Positions 12,180-21,612 of a stretch of 64,000 nt of DNA are shown piece by piece (position 1 is the first letter of the stretch; every line of letters begins with the position of its first letter). Both the position numbers and the translations under genes were made by a program. This DNA comes from Mesotaenium endlicherianum (taxonomy: Eukaryota; Streptophyta; Zygnematophyceae; Zygnematales; Mesotaeniaceae), in NCBI GenBank assembly GCA_009602735.1, contig WELA01012227.1:163418-227417 (forward strand). Reading direction: 5' to 3'. The notes below the pieces were generated by a model. It was given only the letters and a program-made list of their open reading frames with translations. It was not told where the DNA came from and did no database searches.

Positions 12180-13600
12180 GTTCAATACTTGGACAAGGAT
12201 GCCCTACTGTTATATCGCCAATCCCGGAAGGATGAAGACCTCACCCAGGAATGGGCGTTTGAAGAACAGAAAAGGGCTAGGGATATAAAAATCCAGAAAG
12301 AGGCTGCGAAAGCCCGAATGTCCTCTTTATCTTCAGGAAGAACATTGACAACTGCACCTGTTGAGAGCATAGACTTAGCTGCACTAACACAAGAATTAAC
12401 AGAGGCCATGAGGCAACTCACTGAGGGCCAGCGGAAGGCTGCCACTCAAGATGATGATGCCGGCTCTGTTGCAGAATTGCGAAAGGTGTGTGCAGAACTG
12501 TCTGAAAAGATTGCTAAAGCTCAGGAACGAGTAACACGCAGAGCTACACCTCTCAATGGTCAGCAAAGCGATAGTGCCACGACGGAGGCAAACCATGCGC
12601 AAGCCTTGGCTAGCTGTCGTAAGGATATGGAGGCTGGGGATGACCACCTAGACCCCACGCATTGCCTGCGTCGTTTCTTCAAGTTGCTTGAAGCACGATT
12701 CCCAGAGGATCGCAGTCTTAAGGTGCACCGTTATGTGCATTTTGTTCGTCAGAAGAACGAGACCGTCATGGAGGTCAAATCCAGATTGGTATACCTCGCC
12801 AAAAAGGCAAAAATATACGAGCCCAGAATAGTGGCTGACAAGTTTCTGTTGTGCTTGGGCAAGGAAACAGATCGTGAAGTCAGGCCACATCTGTCCGCAA
12901 AACACGGGATTGACTGGGACATCGACGAAGCGGCTGAAATAGCACAAAATATCGAAGAAGGTAAAGTATGGTATAAAGAGGCTTCCAGGACGCTTATGGC
13001 TCCTGAGAGGAGAGAGAAATTCTCTTCGCCTAAGGCCAACAGCTCTAATTTTCAATTTAAGAAAAAGAGCGGGTCTTTCAAAAGTTTGCTAAGCACGCCA
13101 ACGCTGCTGAGACAGCAGAGAGTTGTTGGAATTGCGGGAAATCAGGACTTCAGAAGAGAGACTGCCCGTACCCAGATGCTAAGCAACTATCCGCTAGCAA
13201 AGCGCAGATATGCGCACATTGCAGTAAGAAGGGACACTCGGAAGATTGAGTGCTGGTCTAAGTTCTTAAATCTCAAGCCGCTCTGGGCAAATGCTGCCAC
13301 GAAAGAGGCAGACAAAGAGAAAAAGAAAGAAAAGGGTGGCTCTGGTAATCGCAAGGGTAACCAGAAGTATGAAGCTATGAGTGCAGAAATCGCTGAGTTG
13401 AAAGCACAGTTTGCAAAACTAAATGCGCCCAATGTCTATTGTGATGCAGACATTGCAGAAAAGACCGTCTGCAAAGGCAAGAAGCGGCTGCCTGAAAAGG
13501 CTGTGGATGCAACAGCTGCCGAGCAAGCAGATCACAACCGTCTGGTGCCAAGGAATGCTGGGAAGCTTCCTCAGACTTTCCGGATAACTCTGGATGAAAA
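12180..13600 (+). CDS. Gag-like region of element A (fossil)
   Basis: A Lys/Glu/Ala-rich coding stretch with coiled-coil-like segments and a block with the spacing F-x2-L...H-x-F-x-R-K-x-E-T-x-M...RL-x-x-LA, typical of the retrotransposon gag capsid domain (about 12,660-12,960). A basic, Cys-containing region with zinc-knuckle-like character follows (about 13,100-13,230). The same gag block can be recognised, diverged, near 29.9-30.1 kb and 36.15-36.46 kb. It would form the particle that packages element RNA. Confidence 0.6.
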
Positions 13601-13849
13601 TGAGATCTCGCAGCTATGACAAACCAGGCCCGGGTTGCGCAAGACATTCAATTTTTCACTGGAGAAGCTGAAGGCTCTGGTGGAACACCGGATCCAGCAT
13701 GCTCCTTTGCTTTCTCTCGCGGATTTGCACATCACCTACCCATTCATGGTTGAAGAGGCCGGACATCAGCTGGATATAGCTGAGGAAGGAGCAAATAGCG
13801 CCTCATTGCCCACCAATTTTAGCACCGTGAGAGTGCAAAATAAGGATGG

Positions 13850-14220
13850 TGCATTGATCTTCAACAATTGGGCAGCTCCCAACATTCTGTTGGATACAGG
13901 TGCACAGCCAGTCAGTTTGGGAAAACGAGCTGTGAAAGCTCTAGGTTTGACGACAAGGGACCTGAAAGAGAGTCCTTTTCAGTTGCGAACTGCCTCAGGA
14001 CAAGTTTCAAAGTCTTGTGGGATTACCCGCAAGCCTGTGAAAATCACAGTAAATCCAGGAAAACCTGAAGAGGCGTCACTATTCATGGAGTGCACAGTGA
14101 CGGAAGCTGAGAACTATAATGTTCTCTTGGGAACAAAAGCACTGATTCCCTTGGGTATGATCATTGATCTGCGGAAACAGAGAGTGACTTACCAGTCAAC
14201 AGATAAACAGCCGGCAGGAG
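13850..14220 (+). CDS. Aspartic protease domain of element A (fossil)
   Basis: The block ILLDTGAQPVSLG carries the retropepsin active-site signature D-T-G-A, followed at normal distance by the second strand motif NVLLGTKALIPLG. In retrotransposons this enzyme cuts the polyprotein. In this family it is followed by a methyltransferase rather than directly by reverse transcriptase. Confidence 0.75.
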
Positions 14221-14534
14221 AGATTCCTGTGAAAATGGTTTGCATAGGAGAAGCAAACTACGGACTGCAAGATTGTTACGTTAATGACAGGTACCAAGAA
14301 GCCATCGACTACCTCATGAAGCAAGAAGAGGAAGGCTATACAAGCATCAACATGCCAACACCCTTGGTATGGCAATCCCACATCATGAAGCAGCTGGAAA
14401 CTGTGAGTAATAGGGACCACGGCCCGCAAGAGCTGCTGCCAGTACCCTACCCAGTTACCTCCTCTGCAAATTTGATGCCTGGAGTAGAGCCGCTGCCGCA
14501 AGGCATTGTCAGACGGGAAGATCCTTTCCGCAAA

Positions 14535-15510
14535 AGGGGAATGGTGGTGTTGGAATTATTCGCCGGACTTGGCTCTGGGACCATAGCCTTGATCCAGCGA
14601 GGAATACAAGTGGCCAAAGTCTTGTATGTTGACAACGATGACCACGCTTTTCGAGCATTCCAAGAGGTCATGAATCAAATGCGGCAAATGCATCATTTTC
14701 AAAGGTTGGCGCTTATACATGGCAATGTCGAGCGCATTGCTGGAGGCAACATTACGAATGTGAAACCTGAAAACCTGTATGATTACAGGATTGATTGGAT
14801 CTTTGCTGGATTCCCTTGTCAATCATTTTCTCAAGCTGGAAACAGGAGGGGATTCAGTGATCCACGAGCGCAACACTGGGGAAGGATGGTGAAAATCATC
14901 AGCATGCTACGGGAACGTCAGCACTATCACCCACCTGTGTTTGTGATGGAGAACGTACATCCAGGAATGGACTACAAGCAGATGAAGCCGGGGGAACCAT
15001 GGCTGATTTTCGACTCCACATTGGGCCATCATGTGCTAATCAACGACGCCAAGCACGGAGGATTGTCTCATAGGGCCAGGATATTTTGGACCAACGGCAT
15101 GTCCATCGAGGTCCTGAGAGAAATGGAGGACATTACACGGCGATCACCAACAGCATTGACAGTGGAAAAGGCACTGGCGGTGCATACAAGACCAGAGACC
15201 TGGAGGGATTCCTATCCACAGTGTGTCATCAACGAACCAGGTCAGCCAAGAGTGGTATTGCCTACCTTTACAGCATATCCAGGATCTCGAGCCTTTAGAG
15301 GAGGTGGACCAGGAATGGTCAAAGACATGTATAAAAGAGACGCCGTGTGGAGAGAGCCCGCCACGGTGGAAAAGGGCAAATGCCTGGGAATACCCGACAA
15401 CATAGCTTGGCATATAGCTGGCGCTGTAGGATCTAATGAGGCTGCAAAGATTTTTGGCAACATGATTGGGCAGCACTCTATGACTTGGTTGGTGGAAACA
15501 ATCATGACAT
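14535..15510 (+). CDS. Cytosine-5 DNA methyltransferase domain carried by element A
   Basis: The ordered motifs of a C5 cytosine methyltransferase are all visible: motif I ELFAGLGSGT (SAM binding, near 14,552), motif IV AGFPCQSFSQAG with the catalytic Cys (near 14,805-14,840), motif VI ENV (near 14,949), motif VIII LSHRARIFW (near 15,063) and the C-terminal motif X region FGNMIGQH (near 15,453). The region is open throughout and looks whole. The enzyme would transfer a methyl group from S-adenosylmethionine to cytosine C5 in DNA. Short motif spacing and the lack of extra domains resemble DNMT3-like or bacterial-type enzymes more than plant MET1 or CMT, but only a tree could place it. Its position between protease and reverse transcriptase means it would be made as part of the Pol polyprotein. 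Confidence 0.85.
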
Positions 15511-15559
15511 GGCAACAGTTGACCTTCACTGACAAGCCTATGCCGAAACCAAGACTTGT

Positions 15560-17660
15560 GACAATTGGGCACAATGTGGTGCCAACATCTGACCACAGGG
15601 CTATCAGAAACGGCACATCAGCAACAAGAAGAATACTGGGTGCGAAGAGACGCAACGGCAGCCGCTGTAAACCAAGCATACCAAGGAGATAGAATGGGAG
15701 AACTAATGAGATATCAGGAGCTATTGGACCGGATTGATAATCGGACCAATAAATTACAAGCACCTCTGGAAAGAGAGGATACACCCATGAGGGATCAGGC
15801 ACCTGAGCTGCCAGGAGTGGAGGACGACACGCATGACACCCCATTATCTGTGAGAAACGCCACTCACAGCCAGATTTTTGGGAGCTCACATCCCGGAACA
15901 ACGACATTAAGATGTGAAGAAGCCTCAGAAGAAGCCAGGTCAGGGTATGACACCCCCCTCAGCCCAAGGGCAGCTGGACGTGGAGACTATTGGCAGGAAA
16001 GCTCAAGTAGCTGGGAAGCTAACCAAAGGTGTCTATCGTCTTCACCAGAGCAAGCATCGTTACAAGATATGTCAGAAGAAGCTGAGAAGAAGGCTCCTGA
16101 GCCTACAGTTGAAAATACTGGATACTGCCTAAATCAAGCACCAAGGCAAGAACGCCAGTGCAATCTTGGTGAATGGGCTGAAGAGAGTAGCCAGAACTCA
16201 GGAGACTCTGGAGGGTCTGCGAAGACCATATGTCTCAAAGTAATATTCGAAGAACGCCAGGAGGAGTTGGACAAGAAACTGTCAACAACACCTGCCTTGA
16301 TGAGCTCAGAGCCAAAAGCTAAGGGGCAACAGCAGGGTTCAGCCAGTCAAACAATTGAACACATTGCAAGGCAAATCATGCAGCAGCTCCTGGACGTAGG
16401 CGCCCGACAACACCAGAAACGGGAAGTGGCTAAGGCGGCAAGCGCTCTGCAATTGGCCATCGTCAACTTGGCAAAACTCAACACCGATAATGAAGGAGAA
16501 ATGCCACCACTCGGAGTGGAGAAATCTGTTGAAGATGAGGCAGAGATGCCAGACCTTCCAGGGTTTGACCAGCCGGCAGTCACCGATGAAGAGGAGATTC
16601 AGGAAGCAATTCCACGTTTTCCTACCCCAAAACTGGATGTATTGGAGCTACAAGAACTCAGAACGGATGACTGGGTGAACGACCAATTGATGATGGAAGG
16701 ACCCAGCCCAGCCGATCTTCACAACAATCTAAGGTCGCCTACATCAAGCACTCCAACCGCCACACTGCCAGCACCAGAAGCTACCCCACATCAGCTACAA
16801 CAGCCACAGGAAGTGGCTGCTTGCACCGCTAAGGTGGAACCAACACAAGGAAATCCTCACGGTCGAGCAAGCAGACCAATAAAGGTTGCCCGAGAAGGGA
16901 ATGCACCTTTCAGGCGGATGCTGATACGTTACCTCAGGTACAGGGGAACAGCTCAGAGAAAAGGGGTTTCGAAAGGAACCACGGCTCCTCCTCCGCAACC
17001 TATCCTAGAGATTCTGCAGAGAGAGGGAGAGGATGGCTTAATTTGCAAAGCCATGACATTGGGAATTCACATTTCCATGGTGCGCCCTTCAACCACTGGA
17101 ACATGGGAGAAGGACAGTTCAGCTCCTAGGACACCTGCAGTGTCGAAAAGGGAACTGGTAGAGCTAAGAAGCACCATAAGCCGCTTGACAGCAGAAAATG
17201 CTGTATACGCATAACTAGCTGCGGCCCAAAGATCGCAGACTATGACACAAGCATGGACGGTTACGCCACCAGCCAGGGAGGAGTTTGGCACAATCGTTGC
17301 GCGCATAGCCACCATTGAGCGCGATTGGGGTTGGACAATCGACCCCAGAGCAGATCCAACAGGGTGGCCTTTGCCAAACCCACCCCCACCACGTGAAGAA
17401 GGAGGAACAGGGACCAGCTGGACTGCGGCCGATGAAGAAAGATTCTTGAGGCAGCCCATCCGAAGGCGCCTGACCTACACCACGCAACCAGAAAGGCGAC
17501 AATCTATCAGGAAAGGTAAGAGGCCTAAGAAGCAGGCCGCCAAGCCTAAGATAGCGGAGGAGCAAGCTGCAAAGCCTGCCACTCCACCGCCTAACAATCA
17601 GGCAGGAAAGCCTGAAGGCCAGGATGAGGGCGGAAAGCCCCCACCCGGACCCAAAGAGTA
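15560..17660 (+). CDS. Low-complexity linker region of element A, function unknown
   Basis: About 2 kb of sequence with coding character between the methyltransferase and reverse transcriptase. The first two thirds are rich in Glu, Gln, Ser and Pro with a predicted helical segment (around 16,330-16,470), the last third is Lys/Pro/Ala-rich with repeated AAKP-like units and a basic cluster near 17,460-17,560. No catalytic motif is visible. It could be a disordered linker or a separate accessory product; it resembles nothing I recognise. Element E has a comparable, even more compositionally biased segment. Confidence 0.4.
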
Positions 17661-17719
17661 GCAACTACTGGATGCCTGTGTTGGGAAAAAGCAGCCAGCA
17701 ATTGAGGTCTTCACCATTG

Positions 17720-19110
17720 GAGACATGGTCTCAGCCCAACAGAGTGCACAAGTAGTGAGGCTGCTGAAGAAGCACCGCAAGGTGTTTGCTTTTACCAAAG
17801 AGGAGATTGGTAGAACCACTGCCAGTGTGTGTGAGATCACACTAACTACTAATAACCCAGTCAGACTTGGGCCGCATAAGCTCAGTCAGACCGAATGGGA
17901 CTGTGTGGAGAAAACTTGCCAGGAGCTGCACAAGCTCGGCATGATTGAGAAATCAACCTCAATACATGGAGCTCCCACGGTAGTAGTTGCCAAGAAGGAC
18001 GAGGATGGCAATTATACAGCCACTCGAATGTGTGGGGACTACAGACGACTGAACCTTCACACGGAGCCAGACAGCTATGAGATGCCTACACCAGAGCGGA
18101 TTTTTGCAATTGCTACCACCGGGAAGGTGTTCAGCATCATCGATCTACGCCAAGGGTTCAACCAGATCCCTGTGAAAACAGAGGATTGAGGCAAGGCCGC
18201 TTTTTGGGCTCAAAGGGAACTTTGGCAATGGACGGTAATGCCGTTTGGGCTGAAAAACGCCCCAGCCATCTTTCAGAGGACTATGGATAAAGTGCTGGAG
18301 GGGCTGGATTTTGCAAAACCATACATTGATGACGTGGTGGTATTCAGCAAGTCCATAGAGGAGCACCTTGAGCACTTGGAACAAGTGTTCCAGCACCTAG
18401 AGAAATCTCAGATGACACTGCATCCTGGAAAGTGCAGATTCTTTGAGGCACATGTGCCTTACTTAGGACATGAGATTGGGAACAATGCTATGTCCCCTCA
18501 GGCTTTAAAGATTGAAGCTATTTACAAGATACCTGCATTAGCAAATGTGTCTAAGCTGAAAGCTCTGTTAGGGCTAAGCGGATACTATCGTAAATTTGTG
18601 AAGGATTATAGCAAAATTGCTAGACCCTTGACAGAACTCCTGAAAAAGGACGTACCTTTTGTGTGGACGGAAGCCCAGGAGAAGGCCATGAACGAGCTCA
18701 AGGAACGGCTGGTAACAGCCCCAGTCTTGCGAACACCTGACTACTCCAAGCCGTTCAATCTACACATTGACTGGAGTCGTGTGGGAATTGGCGCAGTACT
18801 CACTCAGGCCAAAAGTCCTAGAGAGGAGTACGTCATTGCCTATGCCTCGCGCTCTAACAACCGAGCAGAGAGCAACTACTCGTCCTACGGAGGAGAACTA
18901 CTGGCAGTGGTTTGGGCTGTTGCACATTTCAGAGAGTATCTATGGGGGAGGCCCTTCATGCTGATCACAGATCATTCGCCATTATCCTGGCTGATGAAGA
19001 ATGGAGACCTCACTGGTAAACTCGCTCGTTAGGCTCTCAAGCTCCAGGAGTACCAGATGACGGTGATACACCGAGCAGGTATACTCAACAAGGACGTTGA
19101 TGGACTCAGC
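17720..19110 (+). CDS. Reverse transcriptase and RNase H domains of element A (fossil)
   Basis: Ty3/Gypsy-type reverse transcriptase is shown by MCGDYRRLN, FSIIDLRQGFNQIPV, MPFGLKNAPA and the catalytic box YIDDVVVFS, followed by LGLSGYYRKFVKDYS, the connection domain and an RNase H with HIDWSRVGIGAVL and ASRSNNRAESNYSSYGGELLA. The region is not continuously open. It would copy element RNA into DNA. Confidence 0.8.
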
Positions 19111-19379
19111 AGGAACCCGGACCCATCCGCAGACGACAGAACAGGGGCTCGAGAAGACGAAGACCCGAGCAGCCCCACAGAATTGGCCGCCTGCCTGGCC
19201 GAGATGGCTAGAATGGTAGCATCAGGAGAAGCTGAGCCCCTACCTTTGTTCAGTCCAGAGATCTGGAAAGATCAACCCACTATGCATTGGTTGAAGACGG
19301 GGGCTCATATAGAAGGATTATCGGCAAAAGAAAAGGACGAGGTAAGCCATCGAGCTAAAAGGTTTTGCTGGAAACGCAA

Positions 19380-20350
19380 TAACCTCTTCAAGATTGAAGA
19401 AACTGGTCAGGAAAAATTAGTGCCAGAACCCACCAAGAGACGAGCTCTGGTGCAGGAAATGCTTGAGAATACTGGACACTATGGTGTCAAGAAGACATAC
19501 AGTCTTCTAGAGTTGTCTTACTGGTGGAGGGGCATGAAGCAGCAGTGTGAGGATGTGATCAAGGCCTGTACAAGCTGCGACCGCGTCAAGGCTGGTTTTA
19601 CACAGCAACACCCACACCTGCAACCTCTGCCAATCATGGGCCTAGGTTACCGGTGGAGCTGCGATCTCGCAGGTGAGCTACCGCTGTCCAAGCGAGGAAA
19701 CAAGTACATTATGGTCATGATTGAGCATTTTTCTAAGTGGATAGAGATGGTACCTCTAACCGCTAAGGAAAGTTTGGGGACCGAGGAAGCGCTCCTCAAT
19801 GGTGTCATTGTACGTCATGGAGCCCCAGCAGAAGTGCTGACAGACCAAGGGTCTGAGTTCCAAGGATCTTTTCAGAAACTCCTGGATAAATGCTTCATTG
19901 ACCATCGCACTACGTCTAGAGACCACCCACAAGCAGATGGTCTGGCAGAACGGATGGTGCAAACCATTAAGTCTGCTTTACGCAAATTTTGCCTTGAGCA
20001 TGATAAGCGTGATTGGGATCTGGCCCTGCCATGGCTGGTTATGGGTTACAAATTTAGCAAGCAAGCTGCTTTGGCGAATTACTCGCCTTATCAGATTCTG
20101 CTTGGAAGAAGTTCAGTTGTGCCCAGCAGCATCAAACAGGAAATTGAACAGGTGAAAGACCTGGACAGCCCTGATGAACTGCTAAAGGTGATGGTACGCC
20201 GTAAGGCATTATTTGAGCGCATGATGGCAGCTGCGCTGGACAATCTGAAAATTTGCACAGAAAAGAGACACCCAGCGTTACGCCAGGACGCGAGATGGGA
20301 GCTACCTCCTGCACATGACGCAGATCCAGGAAGGAGACTTTGTCTACCGC
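19380..20350 (+). CDS. Integrase domain of element A (fossil)
   Basis: An H-x-V...CTSC zinc-binding N-terminal domain (HYGVKKTYSLLELSYWW, then CTSCDRVKAGF), followed by the DDE core: WSCDLAGELP, DQGSEFQGSFQKLL and HPQADGLAERMVQ. The C-terminal part leads into a conserved short motif and a PHD finger rather than a chromodomain. Confidence 0.8.
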
Positions 20351-20459
20351 AAGCGCCAGACCAAGACCACCATCGACACCAGTTCAGGTGCAGTGATCTT
20401 ACGCGTGAAACATGCATTTGACAATGGTGTGTTAAACTGGAAGGTTTTGATGGTAAAAC

Positions 20460-20720
20460 CATGAGAGACCACGTGCAAAATTGCTCGCTATGCCATTTGC
20501 CAAATATTGATCCTACGGTTAAGGCTGAGCCCGAGGAATTGGTGCCAGCTACGCCTTGTGCCAGCTGCAAAGTGCTGGATGATCAGGAAGCAATGGTAAC
20601 TTGCGATAAGTGTGGTGCCCGTTGGCACACTTTCTGCATTGGCGAGGAAGAGATTATGGCAGGACGATGGGAATGTCCTGACTGCCTTCCTAAACCCCCT
20701 AGCCGCAGGGCTGGAAAATA
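20460..20720 (+). CDS. PHD finger at the C-terminus of element A
   Basis: The motif NCSLCHLPNID is followed by a C4HC3 zinc finger: CASC, CDKCGARWH, C, then WECPDC. Spacing is that of a PHD finger, a domain that in host proteins reads histone H3 tails, methylated or not at lysine 4. Element E ends the same way (NCGPCHLPNLD, then CQIC, CNSCNLGFH, C, WFCSDC), so the arrangement is a stable property of the lineage and takes the place that a chromodomain has in chromoviruses. Targeting of integration to particular chromatin is the natural inference. Confidence 0.75.
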
Positions 20721-20768
20721 ATAGCTCTCAGCAGAAAAGGCAGGGACGCCTCAGCTGAAAGGGAGGGG

Positions 20769-20930
20769 TGTAAGAGGAATTAAGGCAAGGCAAGTATTTT
20801 TAAATTTTTCCGCTAAGTCTTAGGATAAGCAGATGGTGAGAGCTGGGTGAAGGAGAACGATGCCCTGAGTGTTGGTCATGGTTGCATGGTGCAAGTTAAG
20901 GAGCCCAGGGATGGGTTAACTCTGGTAAGG
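20769..20930 (+). repeat. Probable start of the 3' LTR of element A
   Basis: TGTAAGAGG follows directly on the purine tract GAAAGGGAGGGG (20,757-20,768). The right boundary was not found, and no copy of this sequence was seen left of the element, so this is a tentative call with an arbitrary end. Confidence 0.35.
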
Positions 20931-21612
20931 CTTGTCACCGACACACTTGCAAAGGTTGATCGACCATGTTTTCCCACACTTGAGGAGGGCCACCGACACA
21001 TCGACCAGGTCGAAGGCACACTTGCTGGAAGGATACGCACGTGCCGAAGTACCGACACTGTTAGGCACGACATTCGTTGCTAGAAATGAAGCTCGAAATT
21101 GCTTGATGTCACCTGAAAATTGTCACCTGAAGTCACCGAAAAGGAACCGAATATGAATTAATATTGCTCAAAATAGTCACTTGTAGTTGCTTCTGAGCTG
21201 CTCCCTCAGCCTTTTCCTGGCATAGAATTCGAATCATGAGAACGAGACATGCAGCTGGTCTGGCTTTAAAGTGCTCCTGACGAAACTGCTGTACAGATGC
21301 AGGACATGCATAGGGTGGCGCTGAGTTCGATTTCGTGAAGCATTCTTTCAAGCCTGTATTATAAGAGAGCCACCTGGTCTCAAGATTTTCCGATCTCTAT
21401 AACAATTACGGCCTAAAAGGTTGCTCTAAGTTGAAAATATAGCCGTTCATTTCTTAAAAGAGTTGGATACGTTTTGGTGTAGTAAAACAGATCAATTGCG
21501 CAGGCCGAAGTGATCGGAAGGGAATAGTTACAACTCATCAGGTTGCTGAGTGCAGGGATAAGACAAACTAAGTTCTGACTTTGTCCATTGTCGACCCTCA
21601 AAGCCTTCCGTA
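20931..21612. other. Region between element A and the phosphofructokinase gene
   Basis: Non-coding by inspection. It should contain the remainder of the 3' LTR of element A and the promoter and 5' UTR of the phosphofructokinase gene. No TATA box or other promoter motif stands out. Confidence 0.4.

Larger units (their letters stand above)
11600..20930 (+). mobile_element. Element A: Ty3/Gypsy retrotransposon carrying a DNA methyltransferase and PHD finger
   Basis: Parts in order: gag-like region (about 11.65-13.6 kb), aspartic protease (about 13.85-14.2 kb, active site DTGA), cytosine-5 methyltransferase (about 14.5-15.5 kb), a long low-complexity linker (about 15.6-17.6 kb), reverse transcriptase (about 17.7-18.5 kb), RNase H (about 18.7-19.1 kb), integrase (about 19.4-20.35 kb), PHD finger (about 20.5-20.7 kb). 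A polypurine tract at 20,757-20,768 is followed by TGTAAGAGG, a likely start of the 3' LTR. I found no matching 5' LTR by eye, so the left end is approximate. The element appears broken, with roughly half a dozen interruptions, some of which may be natural junctions between reading frames of this family. It sits between two host genes. Age cannot be given without an LTR pair. Confidence 0.85.

Noticed and set aside
14535-15510. The methyltransferase as a host gene with introns, into which Gypsy pieces inserted
   Set aside because: It is co-linear with protease and reverse transcriptase, has no introns, and the same order is seen in element E.
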